DNA of 5,948 bases from Chitinispirillaceae bacterium (GCA_016926315.1 JAFGOU010000184.1:1-5948); one strand, 5' to 3'; positions 1 to 5,855 are shown, counted from the first letter of the stretch. Notes: generated by a model from the letters alone, not told the origin. Made by a program: numbers and translations.

Positions 1-1215
1 CGCGCGGCCATGCTGTCGCTTTCATGCGTAAAGTCCTGGCACCGGTCCGATGGTACGGGCTACGTGACCAAAGCGCGATACCCCATTGAATCAAAATGGG
101 GCTATATGGCGTACTCGGGTCATGCCCAATACAATCTCTGGACCGCGTCGGCCATGGCCATGGCGTGGCAATACGGCGACAGCACCATCCAGGAAAAGGC
201 GGCAGCGTGCGACATCGGAGGGTTTGTCTGTAAAGTACTCCCGGGATTCAAAAAGGTGTTCGCCAATGCCGGCGGCACGTATGTCGAGTACGATGTCAGG
301 GGTGACCATGCGCATAACCCCACCGGGCTGCTCCGGCTCCATATTAAAACCAGTCACCCGCAACTAGGCCCTTCCGACGGCGCCGTGGGACAGGTAATTT
401 CTGGCGCGCAGTATCGGCCGCTCTACCCGCAGTCCGATCCCCCGGGCCAACTGAACCTCAGCGTCGGCCCGGCATGGATGCAATCGGGATCTTGGTACCC
501 GCTTGCCGAAATGCAACAGATCCCGCAGGTCGTCATTCTCAACGAAACGCCCAAACTGGCGGCGTTCAAACTGACCTACAGTTTGTCGGACGGTTCGACG
601 CTGCATGAGACCGTCACCGTCGAGTCCCGCGGCGTTACCGTCACCGATTCTCTGGTCGGCGGAAACCACACCGCCATCCGCGCATATTACCCGATGTTAC
701 GCACCGACGGCGAGGAGCAGTCGCAGATCAGCCTCGAAGGCAACCAGGTTATTGTACGACTCAGGGACAAGGGAGTACGGTTCACGGTGCGCAGGCCGGC
801 CAATGCCAGGCTGGTAAGAACAAATGTTCTTCGCAATCATCGCAACGGCAAATGCGAAGCAGCGTATGCGGAAGTCCAGGGCAGGGTGGTGGAGTCGTAT
901 CTGTCTGCCTGGCCGGAATATGATCCGACCGGGATTACCGGCAGGCCTGACGCGAACAGAAAAACAGTGCTGCCTTGCAGGCACCGCCACTCCGCCGGTT
1001 TCGTCCTGCCGGAGACCATGTCAGGACCGTATACGCTGGTGTATTATTCGCTGCGCGGGAGGGAAGTGGCCAAAAGCAGCGGCGATCTGTCAGACGGCAG
1101 GCTCAATCCCGCCTCTTTGGCAAAGCCCTCCGGAAGCGGGCTGTACCGGATGGTTTTAACATGCGGTAAAACACAAGTGTTCGGTACGGTGCTCATTGCG
1201 GGATCGAAAAGATAA
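1..1215 (+). CDS. Secreted protein of unassigned family, probable polysaccharide lyase/glycoside hydrolase-like, with C-terminal sorting tail (5' partial)
   Basis: The frame is open from base 1 with no stop or convincing ribosome binding site before the first ATG at 10, so the true start lies upstream and only the C-terminal 404 or so codons are visible. Residues are numbered from that ATG. Residues 31-60 (YMAYSGHAQYNLW followed by SAMAMAWQYGD) look like paired helices of an alpha/alpha toroid. Residues 100-125 contain HNPTG and HPQLGPSDG. Residues about 180-330 are beta-rich, like the beta-sandwich that often follows a toroid in polysaccharide lyases. Residues 339-401 (YSLRGREV, then GLYRMVL) resemble a type IX secretion type A sorting domain. 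I infer an exported carbohydrate-active enzyme acting outside the cell, but I do not recognise the exact family or catalytic residues. It lies 5' of a small secreted ORF and a BNR_4 protein on the same strand, which supports a polysaccharide-use cluster. Alternatives are a heparinase-like or a non-catalytic surface protein. Confidence 0.6.
   Translation, partial: RAAMLSLSCVKSWHRSDGTGYVTKARYPIESKWGYMAYSGHAQYNLWTASAMAMAWQYGDSTIQEKAAACDIGGFVCKVLPGFKKVFANAGGTYVEYDVRGDHAHNPTGLLRLHIKTSHPQLGPSDGAVGQVISGAQYRPLYPQSDPPGQLNLSVGPAWMQSGSWYPLAEMQQIPQVVILNETPKLAAFKLTYSLSDGSTLHETVTVESRGVTVTDSLVGGNHTAIRAYYPMLRTDGEEQSQISLEGNQVIVRLRDKGVRFTVRRPANARLVRTNVLRNHRNGKCEAAYAEVQGRVVESYLSAWPEYDPTGITGRPDANRKTVLPCRHRHSAGFVLPETMSGPYTLVYYSLRGREVAKSSGDLSDGRLNPASLAKPSGSGLYRMVLTCGKTQVFGTVLIAGSKR
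1030..1212 (+). other. Por/T9SS type A-like C-terminal sorting tail of the first protein
   Basis: The last 60 or so residues follow the pattern seen in type IX secretion sorting domains: a YSLRGREV strand-turn (where VYDxxGRxV is typical), a linker rich in Leu, Ser and Gly, a GLYRMVL strand (typically GxYxVxV), and a final short strand before a basic end (SKR). The next large plus-strand protein ends the same way. The assignment is by pattern only; a profile search would settle it. Confidence 0.5.
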
Positions 1216-1267
1216 GCGGGACTCGCTGCATAATTTTACAACAAAACCGCCCATAACGCCGGGCCAT

Positions 1268-1285
1268 TGTTTACATAGGTAAACA
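1268..1285. promoter_or_regulatory. Perfect 7-4-7 palindrome, possible operator
   Basis: TGTTTAC, a 4-base spacer ATAG, then GTAAACA form a perfect dyad in the AT-rich gap between the first gene and the small secreted ORF. The 18-base size and symmetry fit a dimeric helix-turn-helix operator (LacI-, GntR- or CRP-like), which would suit a sugar-use cluster. A TTTACA hexamer inside it (1270-1275) could act as a -35 element, but no good -10 is present at the right spacing, so the promoter is unproven. The hairpin has no adjacent T-run, so it is not a convincing terminator. Confidence 0.35.
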
Positions 1286-1376
1286 TTATTGTCCATCTCG
1301 TTCTATTGTAACCGGCACCCCCCGGGTTTTATTGTTATTTTTCCATAAAAGCCCATCGCATCCCCTGCCCCATGTT

Positions 1377-1383
1377 GAAAGGG
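1377..1383 (+). promoter_or_regulatory. Ribosome binding site deciding the start of the small secreted ORF
   Basis: GAAAGGG lies 6 bases before the ATG at 1390. It favours that ATG over the in-frame ATG at 1372, which has no purine-rich stretch ahead of it. Confidence 0.5.
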
Positions 1384-1389
1384 CCCTGC

Positions 1390-1560
1390 ATGTCCAAACG
1401 ATTCAAATACTTTTTTACCAGCCTGATCGCAGGTTTGTTGTTAATCCCGCCGGCGTCTTTTGCCACCCCTCCAGCGGTCTTGTCAAAATCCCAGGTAATC
1501 AAGATGAAGTCGGGCAACGCGGCCGGCACGGTTGAACATTTTCGTGTTGTTGTTCCGTAA
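1390..1560 (+). CDS. Small secreted protein (56 aa), hypothetical, possibly a gene remnant
   Basis: The ORF encodes a clear Sec signal peptide: a basic start (MSKRFKYF), a hydrophobic core (SLIAGLLLIPPASF) and a likely cleavage site after ASFA. About 31 residues remain after cleavage, ending VEHFRVVVP, with no recognised domain, Cys pair or lipobox. An in-frame ATG at 1372 would add six residues, but the ribosome binding site supports 1390. The stop lies 28 bases before the BNR_4 gene start, so the two could be co-transcribed. It may be a genuine small exported peptide, or the leftover 5' end of a secreted gene whose body was lost when the neighbouring gene arrived. The sequence does not decide between these. 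Confidence 0.4.
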   Translation: MSKRFKYFFTSLIAGLLLIPPASFATPPAVLSKSQVIKMKSGNAAGTVEHFRVVVP

Positions 1561-1576
1561 ATTTTTTCTTCGAAAA

Positions 1577-1581
1577 AGGAG
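1577..1581 (+). promoter_or_regulatory. Strong ribosome binding site for the BNR_4 gene
   Basis: AGGAG (within AAGGAG, 1576-1581) stands 7 bases before the ATG at 1589. This fixes the start there rather than at the in-frame ATG at 1532, which would add 19 basic, hydrophobic residues ahead of an otherwise complete signal peptide and would overlap the small ORF. Confidence 0.75.
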
Positions 1582-1588
1582 ATACACC

Positions 1589-3082
1589 ATGAGGATGTTT
1601 TGTGTGGTCGTTATGGTTTATTGCGGTCTGGCGCAAGGGCAGGTACAACCGGGCAATCCCGGAGAGCGGTTCACCTGGGCGACGTCTGACGGCGCATGGT
1701 GCTGGTACCAGGACCCGCGCGCCATTTATTATAAAGGTAATCAGGAAAAAACCTATATGGGATTCATCGACCGGTCCGGAACGGTAAAAGCGTGGTCATA
1801 CGATCATATAACCGGAACCACGGCGCAATCCACCCTTCACACCGCGCTTCAGGTCGACGATCATGACGTACCTTCACTTTATGTTCGCCTTGACGGACGG
1901 ATCACCGGCTATTATTCCCGCCATACCTCCGACAGGTTTCTTTTTTACCGGACCACGACCTCTCCGGAGGATATTTCGGGCTGGGGCCGGGAAGACACGC
2001 TGCGATTACCCGCAAATGTTACCTACACGCACGCATTCAGATTGTCGGAAGAAAATAATCGCGTATATCTTTTTACCCGCTGTGTAGACTGGCATCCGAC
2101 CATGCTCCGTTCGACCAATGACGGCGCCACATGGAGCGCCCCCGTGATGGTTGTCGGAGGGGGCGGGGCCCGGCCCTACACCAAATTCGTTTCGGATGAA
2201 AAATCCCGCATTCATTTCGCCTTTACCGACGGCCATCCGCGCGACGAACCGACCAACAGTATCTATTACGCCTGTTACGAACGCGGAAGATTTTACAAAG
2301 CGAACGGCACCCTTATAAAAGACACCACCCAGCTTCCCATCGAGCCCAGCCAGGCCGAGAAGGTCTATAACGGCGCTTCTTCAACCGGCAAATCATGGAT
2401 CTGGGACATCGCAATCGACCCGAAGGGGTATCCGGTGATGGTTTTTGCGGTGTTCCCCGACAATCAAAACCATCATTATTACTACGCACGCTGGACCGGC
2501 TCGCGATGGTTCATAAAAGACATGGTGAATGCCGGAGCATGGTTTCCTCAAACGCCTGCCGGAACGACCGAACGCGAACCCAATTACTCCCCCGGCGTTT
2601 CTCTGGACCATGCCGATCCATCAATTGTCTACCTTTCACGATTTAAAAACGGCCAGTGTGAGATCGAACGATGGACCACCCTCGACAGCGGCGCGACATG
2701 GAATACGTTGGTAATAACCGCCGGATCGGCAAAGCGCAATGTCAGGCCGATTGCGCCATGGATACGGCCCTTCGGCGCGCGGCAGCCGGCCAAAAAGCTG
2801 CTCTTTTGGATGTACGGCGACTATATCCACTATACGAATTATGCAACGGGAATCAAATATTGCATACTTCAGGACCAGACCCCAGTCATTCTCCGGCAGC
2901 CGGTGATAGAAAACAGCCGCTCTACCGACCCCCGAATGGAATTTTTTACCATCTCGGGAAAACGACTGTTGTCGAGCGGATGCTCACCCAGGGGCTTTTT
3001 GTCGGGTTTTCCACAGGGATTGTATATCACGCGTACAGGACAAAAACCATTGACGATTATCAACCGTGTGGCGGAGCGGTAA
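1589..3082 (+). CDS. Secreted BNR_4-family beta-propeller protein, candidate polysaccharide lyase, with C-terminal sorting tail
   Basis: This 497-residue protein starts with a signal peptide (MRMFCVVVMVYCGLAQG, residues 1-17). The body, residues about 28-425, reads as a complete BNR repeat-containing (BNR_4, seven-bladed propeller type) domain. Landmarks are WCWYQDPRA (37-45), DDH (90-92), YSRH (109-112), LSEENNRVYLF (152-162), RPYTKF (195-200), FTDGHPRD (212-219), WIWDIA (270-275), YARW (299-302), VYLSR (347-351) and RPIAPW (386-391). Asp-box motifs stand at 175-182 and 364-371. This fold is shared by ulvan lyase families PL24 and PL25. His92 and His112 are 20 residues apart, which as I recall matches the spacing of the catalytic histidines in a PL25 enzyme, so a secreted uronic-acid polysaccharide lyase is plausible but unproven. 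Residues about 449-497 (FFTISGKRL, FPQGLYITR) look like a type IX sorting tail. Alternatives are a BNR_4 protein with another glycan substrate or a non-catalytic binder. Confidence 0.85.
   Translation: MRMFCVVVMVYCGLAQGQVQPGNPGERFTWATSDGAWCWYQDPRAIYYKGNQEKTYMGFIDRSGTVKAWSYDHITGTTAQSTLHTALQVDDHDVPSLYVRLDGRITGYYSRHTSDRFLFYRTTTSPEDISGWGREDTLRLPANVTYTHAFRLSEENNRVYLFTRCVDWHPTMLRSTNDGATWSAPVMVVGGGGARPYTKFVSDEKSRIHFAFTDGHPRDEPTNSIYYACYERGRFYKANGTLIKDTTQLPIEPSQAEKVYNGASSTGKSWIWDIAIDPKGYPVMVFAVFPDNQNHHYYYARWTGSRWFIKDMVNAGAWFPQTPAGTTEREPNYSPGVSLDHADPSIVYLSRFKNGQCEIERWTTLDSGATWNTLVITAGSAKRNVRPIAPWIRPFGARQPAKKLLFWMYGDYIHYTNYATGIKYCILQDQTPVILRQPVIENSRSTDPRMEFFTISGKRLLSSGCSPRGFLSGFPQGLYITRTGQKPLTIINRVAER
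2933..3079 (+). other. Por/T9SS type A-like C-terminal sorting tail of the BNR_4 protein
   Basis: After the propeller the last 49 or so residues read MEFFTISGKRLL, a Ser/Gly/Pro-rich linker, GFPQGLYITRTG and a final hydrophobic strand (PLTIINR). The order ISGKRL, then GLPxGxY, then a hydrophobic strand and basic residues is the usual layout of these sorting domains, which direct export through the outer membrane. It is shorter than many but closely parallels the tail of the first protein. Confidence 0.6.
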
Positions 3083-3112
3083 ATGATACATCGGTGGAAG
3101 TTTGAGCTTATA

Positions 3113-3152
3113 CCTGACGTTATGGCCGCTATAACGTTGGGCAACTCTTTTT
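3113..3152 (+). terminator. Hairpin with downstream T-run, probable terminator of the BNR_4 transcript
   Basis: ACGTTAT (3117-3123) pairs perfectly with ATAACGT (3131-3137), and CC (3113-3114) pairs with GG (3139-3140) across a small internal mismatch. A CTTTTT tract ends at 3152. The T-run begins about 7 bases after the stem, looser than a textbook intrinsic terminator. It starts 30 bases after the BNR_4 stop. The opposite strand has no T-run, so it should act only on plus-strand transcripts. Confidence 0.5.
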
Positions 3153-3238
3153 GACAGCGATCCAGGATCACTGAAACACCAAAGCAGGGCATGGGTATCG
3201 GGCAGATTTTCATCGTGCATGGTCTTTAAAATCTTCAA
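3134..3238 (-). pseudogene. Relic of a VapC-like PIN-domain toxin N-terminus
   Basis: Read on the minus strand from a TTG at 3238 or ATG at 3220, this stretch encodes NLPDTHALLWCFSDPGSLSK followed by RVAQ. That closely matches the opening of PIN-domain (VapC/PilT) toxins, which typically read LLDTHxLLWxLxDPxxLSxxAR, with the Asp of DTH a metal-binding residue of the ribonuclease. Similarity ends after about 35 codons. The frame then runs on without PIN features into the antisense of the BNR_4 gene and stops at 2984. The later conserved acidic residues are absent and no antitoxin gene is visible before it. An alternative frame (NVIAAI) could continue the family pattern after a frameshift. I infer a non-functional remnant of a toxin-antitoxin locus. 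The match rests on about 25 residues. Confidence 0.5.
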
Positions 3239-3266
3239 CTCAAAAATCCCTGGTTATACATTTCGC

Positions 3267-3286
3267 GTTCAGGCATTTGCCGGAAC
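3267..3286. repeat. Imperfect inverted repeat just past the minus-strand operon
   Basis: GTTCAGGCA (3267-3275) pairs with TGCCGGAAC (3278-3286), with one A/G mismatch and a 2-base loop that would probably open to 4. Flanking CGC and GCG bases could extend the stem after a bulge. It lies 11 bases beyond the stop of the Gx-family gene, so it could protect or end the minus-strand transcript. The nearest T-run on that strand is about 20 bases away, so an intrinsic terminator is doubtful. Confidence 0.35.
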
Positions 3287-3297
3287 TGTCGCGCACG

Positions 3298-4464
3298 TCA
3301 AGTCTGTTTGGAAGGGGGGCCTTGCCGACCAGCACCTCCCACCCTCTCCGCCATCTCGTCATACAGCACACCGATCGCCTCCCCGGCGCTTTTTGCCGGA
3401 TGGCGGATCAGACGCCAAAAAAATCCCCTCCCGCGTTTCTTACCGGTCTGCGCCACCAGAGGGAAATGTTCGAATGCCAGGAGTCCGGCCGAAAGCGTGA
3501 TCTGCTGGCGCCTGAAAATTTTTGAGAGGGCCGCAAACAACACGACGTGAAACCGGAATTTCATCAGCACGAAAGACAGCTCAAGCCATGTATAGAGCCG
3601 CAGCCACTGTTGCAGGGTCGAAGTCACGCTCTCGTGGGTGAGGAATGAGAGACGCTCGAACCGGGTCCCGTAGGGGAACACCAGGTAGATGAGGGCGATG
3701 AACAGAAAAAGCGCCCAGAACCGTTTGAGGGGAACGAAGAGCATCAAGCCTTTCCATCGGTGGGTGGAGAGGGTCCAGAGCGCCGCGAGAACCGCGACGA
3801 TCCCGAGCGCGGCCGTACTGGTGACAAAGACCAGCGAAAAACTCAGGCAGATGATGCCGAGCGCAACAAGTCGCTCCCGTACCGTTGCCACTGCGGCGGT
3901 GGCGGCCGGCGTGAACGTGGCGTTCCTTCCGGCCGTTGCGCGCGCGTCAAAAATCCGTATGACCGGCAGGACGAGCGCGCCGACACCACCGCCGAACAGC
4001 GCCGAGGCCGCTGCCATGACCGGGAACTGGTAGAACAGCCGGCTGTTGGTTGCCAGGAGCGCGTACACGGCAAAAAGCTGACCGAGGTTATGGAACAACG
4101 CGCCCGCGACGCCGATGCCGACACACCCCATGATTCCCCGTTTGCCAAGCAAGGTCCAGAGCGCACCCATGACCAGCGTCGACAAAACGCCGCCGCTGAG
4201 CGCCAGCGACAGCGACACCAGCGAAAAGCCGAAATAGCAGCCGGCGATCCATGAACGCACGAGGCTGTATACCAGCGCATCGGTCGTGCCGTATCTGATG
4301 ATCCAGATCATGGTGATGATATTGGCGAGTCCGGGCTTGAGCCAGGGGAAGAACGGCAGCCGGGGAATAAAAAATTCGAGGGCGTTAAGCGCCACGGCGC
4401 AGAGGAGCAGGACGGTTTTATCGACCAGCTCGTCCCGTTCGTGGCTGTCAACGGGTGATGGCAT
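3298..4464 (-). CDS. Gx-family (EetB-like) membrane protein fused to an EcfT/CbiQ-like domain
   Basis: This is a 388-residue polytopic membrane protein. Residues 13-172 match the Gx transporter family (Pfam Hpre_diP_synt_I): LKPGLANIITM (42-52), RSWIAGCYFG (70-79), LSGGVLS (89-95) and GALFHNLGQL (121-130). The family name 'heptaprenyl diphosphate synthase component I' is misleading, since no prenyltransferase motif is present. After a polar, Ala/Thr-rich linker (173-196), residues 197-370 hold a second set of hydrophobic helices with a layout like the transmembrane T subunit of ECF transporters, ending in a basic region (GKKRGRGFFW). Typical Gx proteins are about 160-200 residues, so this one is about double length. 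I chose ATG 4464, with ribosome binding site AGAGGG, over ATG 4518, which would overlap the preceding gene by 71 bases; the chosen start overlaps it by 17. No ECF ATPase is in view. The Gx assignment is firm; the EcfT-like one is tentative. Confidence 0.8.
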   Translation of the reverse strand: MPSPVDSHERDELVDKTVLLLCAVALNALEFFIPRLPFFPWLKPGLANIITMIWIIRYGTTDALVYSLVRSWIAGCYFGFSLVSLSLALSGGVLSTLVMGALWTLLGKRGIMGCVGIGVAGALFHNLGQLFAVYALLATNSRLFYQFPVMAAASALFGGGVGALVLPVIRIFDARATAGRNATFTPAATAAVATVRERLVALGIICLSFSLVFVTSTAALGIVAVLAALWTLSTHRWKGLMLFVPLKRFWALFLFIALIYLVFPYGTRFERLSFLTHESVTSTLQQWLRLYTWLELSFVLMKFRFHVVLFAALSKIFRRQQITLSAGLLAFEHFPLVAQTGKKRGRGFFWRLIRHPAKSAGEAIGVLYDEMAERVGGAGRQGPPSKQT

Positions 4465-4843
4465 CGATTTCCCTCTTGTCGCTGGAGCGCAACTCGATAA
4501 GCAGATGATTGGGAACACAGATGATCTGCTCGAACGGTCTGCTGATGGATCCGGTATGACGGCAGATCTGCCGCGGGCAGCGCGATGAGACGACCGCTAT
4601 CCCGCCGTTTCCGATCCGCAGCGTCACGTCGCCGTTTCCCCCTTTGACCACAACATCGGCGGGTGATGACAACGGATACTGTGCAATGATCCTGTTGTCT
4701 CGGTAGACCACGGCGCTGGCGGGAACGGTTGATGCGGTGAGGGGGATAAACAGCGCCCCGGACGCCAGCAGGAGGATGATCAGGAAAACATCGGCAATGG
4801 TCATTCGACGGGGAACGGAGCGCAGGTGAGTCAACCGGGTCAT
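4448..4843 (-). CDS. NusG domain II-containing membrane-anchored protein (EetA-like)
   Basis: The 131-residue protein has a basic start, one N-terminal membrane segment (about residues 16-36) and a small extracytosolic beta domain. Residues 45-119 fit the NusG domain II (NusG_II) family: VVYRDNRIIAQYPL, a short GGNGDVTLRI strand, then the signature SSRCPRQICRHTG-SI and IICVPNHLLIEL, with Cys89, Cys94 and Cys109. It is unrelated in role to the transcription factor NusG. In many anaerobes and in the Listeria extracellular electron transfer locus (EetA), such proteins sit beside a Gx-family protein and ApbE, as here. The exact role is unknown; membrane-associated redox or flavin transfer is inferred. 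The ATG at 4843 lies 1 base after the ApbE stop, with a weak GGA ahead of it. A second in-frame ATG at 4804 lacks a ribosome binding site and would remove much of the basic start. The conserved Cys residues could form a disulfide or bind a cofactor. Confidence 0.85.
   Translation of the reverse strand: MTRLTHLRSVPRRMTIADVFLIILLLASGALFIPLTASTVPASAVVYRDNRIIAQYPLSSPADVVVKGGNGDVTLRIGNGGIAVVSSRCPRQICRHTGSISRPFEQIICVPNHLLIELRSSDKREIDAITR
4471..4476 (-). promoter_or_regulatory. Ribosome binding site deciding the start of the Gx-family gene
   Basis: On the minus strand AGAGGG lies 6 bases before the ATG at 4464, inside the end of the NusG-II gene. This supports the shorter protein and suggests translational coupling. 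Confidence 0.6.
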
Positions 4844-4844
4844 C

Positions 4845-5855
4845 CTATTTCCATTCGATGCGCTTTTTCAAGCCGTCAGAGGCAATGGCGCCTCCGGAAC
4901 TGTCGACCACGATGCAGTGAAAGCGTGGCCTCTTGTTGATAAATTCAACGATCGAGGCGGCAGGCAGGCAGAACAGTCCGGTGCTCAACACATCGGCCTC
5001 AAACGGGTCCATGGCCCATACGGTCAGGCTCTGGTTGTTGGTACCGGGGCGTCCGGTGCGGGAGTTGAACAGGTGGTGGTAACGCGTCGTGCCGTCGAAA
5101 TAAAACCGCTCGTAATCCCCGCTGGTCACGATGCATCCGCTGTCGAGCACTATGGCCGCGAGCAGGGTCCCTTTTTTCCGCGGGTGCTGGACGCCGATAT
5201 GCCAGGATTTTCCGTCGGGTTTTTTCCCCTGCGCGATGATGTCCCCTCCCGACACGATGAGAAAATCACGGTATGCCGCGGTTTCGAGCAGCCGAGCTAT
5301 TGCATGTAAAGCGGCACCCTTGGCAACACCGCCCACGTCGATGGTCACGACCGGGTCGTGAATGACAATGGAATCGCGGCCCGCGGAGAGGCCGACCTTT
5401 TTCCAGGACACCCGTCGCAACGCCGAGTCGAGCTCGCGCTGCGACGGCACGTAGAGCGCGGTGTCGCGCTCGCCGAACCCCCAGAGCTCCTTGACCGGAA
5501 AAATGGTGAGGTCAAAACCGCCGTCGAGCGTATCGCCGAATCGGAGCGCATAATCGACCATGACCGCCAGGTCCGGCGAAAGGGGCATGGACACTGTGGT
5601 GCGGTTGTTGATCGCGCGCACTTCAGAGAGCTCCGAAAGCTGAGAAAACCGCTTTTCCCACGTTTCGAGAAGCGAGTCGATGCGCGTCCAGAGGGCCTGC
5701 TCCGCCGACCGCTCCCTTTTTTCCAGAACCACCATCACCTCGGTGACCGTGTCCATCCGGAAAAAAAGCCGCTTGACCAGGACCGGTCGAGGGAAACATC
5801 CGGTAATGGCGGCGAGCAGACCCGCCGCGCACAGCACTATGACGGCGCGCATCAT
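4845..5855 (-). CDS. apbE: FAD:protein FMN transferase, ApbE family lipoprotein
   Basis: This 336-residue enzyme uses FAD to attach FMN covalently to Thr/Ser of extracytosolic target proteins (flavinylation, as in Rnf, Nqr and FMN-binding-domain proteins). The N-terminus is a lipoprotein signal with lipobox AITGC (Cys20), so it should be anchored outside the cytoplasmic membrane. Family motifs appear in order: FRMDT (32-36), DGGFDLTIFPVKELWGFG (111-128), DVGGVAKGAALHAI (173-186), VSGGDI (201-206), SGDYERFYF (245-253), RYHHLFNSRTGRP (258-270) and EADVLSTGLF (286-295). In the last, Asp288 and Thr292 have the spacing of the Mg-binding pair. The usual HIxDPxTG is HLFNSRTG here, a change from Asp-Pro to Asn-Ser. 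The start ATG overlaps the upstream gene's stop (ATGA), and the NusG-II gene follows after 1 base, so the genes are surely one operon. No flavinylation target is in this window. Confidence 0.95.
   Translation of the reverse strand: MMRAVIVLCAAGLLAAITGCFPRPVLVKRLFFRMDTVTEVMVVLEKRERSAEQALWTRIDSLLETWEKRFSQLSELSEVRAINNRTTVSMPLSPDLAVMVDYALRFGDTLDGGFDLTIFPVKELWGFGERDTALYVPSQRELDSALRRVSWKKVGLSAGRDSIVIHDPVVTIDVGGVAKGAALHAIARLLETAAYRDFLIVSGGDIIAQGKKPDGKSWHIGVQHPRKKGTLLAAIVLDSGCIVTSGDYERFYFDGTTRYHHLFNSRTGRPGTNNQSLTVWAMDPFEADVLSTGLFCLPAASIVEFINKRPRFHCIVVDSSGGAIASDGLKKRIEWK

Noticed and set aside
1210..1230. AGCG...CGCT hairpin after the first gene as a terminator
   Set aside because: The stem is only 4 pairs with no T-run, so it is not supported.
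1266..1335. Four ATTGT pentamers in the intergenic gap as a repeat array
   Set aside because: The spacing is irregular (22, 17 and 26 bases) and the unit is short; chance in AT-rich sequence explains it.
1532..1588. Upstream ATG of the BNR_4 gene at 1532
   Set aside because: It lacks a ribosome binding site, overlaps the small ORF and would put a basic stretch ahead of a complete signal peptide. The AGGAG before 1589 decides the start.
2671..3105. Plus-strand 144-codon open frame overlapping the end of the BNR_4 gene
   Set aside because: The other frame carries the conserved propeller blades and sorting tail; this one has no family features.
3113..3142. Possible integron attC site, because GTTGGGC matches the GTTRRRY core
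   Set aside because: No matching RYYYAAC partner lies at a suitable distance. The hairpin with T-run after the BNR_4 stop is better explained as a terminator.
3760..4254. Plus-strand 164-codon open frame
   Set aside because: It is antisense to the Gx-family gene, rich in Arg, Gly, Asp and Gln as expected of a GC-rich shadow frame, and has no recognisable domain.
3843..4280. Minus-strand 145-codon open frame inside the Gx-family gene
   Set aside because: It is a frame-shifted shadow, rich in Ser, Arg and Trp, of a gene whose real frame shows clear family motifs.
3298..4464. Annotation as heptaprenyl diphosphate synthase component I
   Set aside because: The protein is polytopic with no Asp-rich prenyltransferase motif. 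The Pfam name is a historical label for what are now called Gx transporters.
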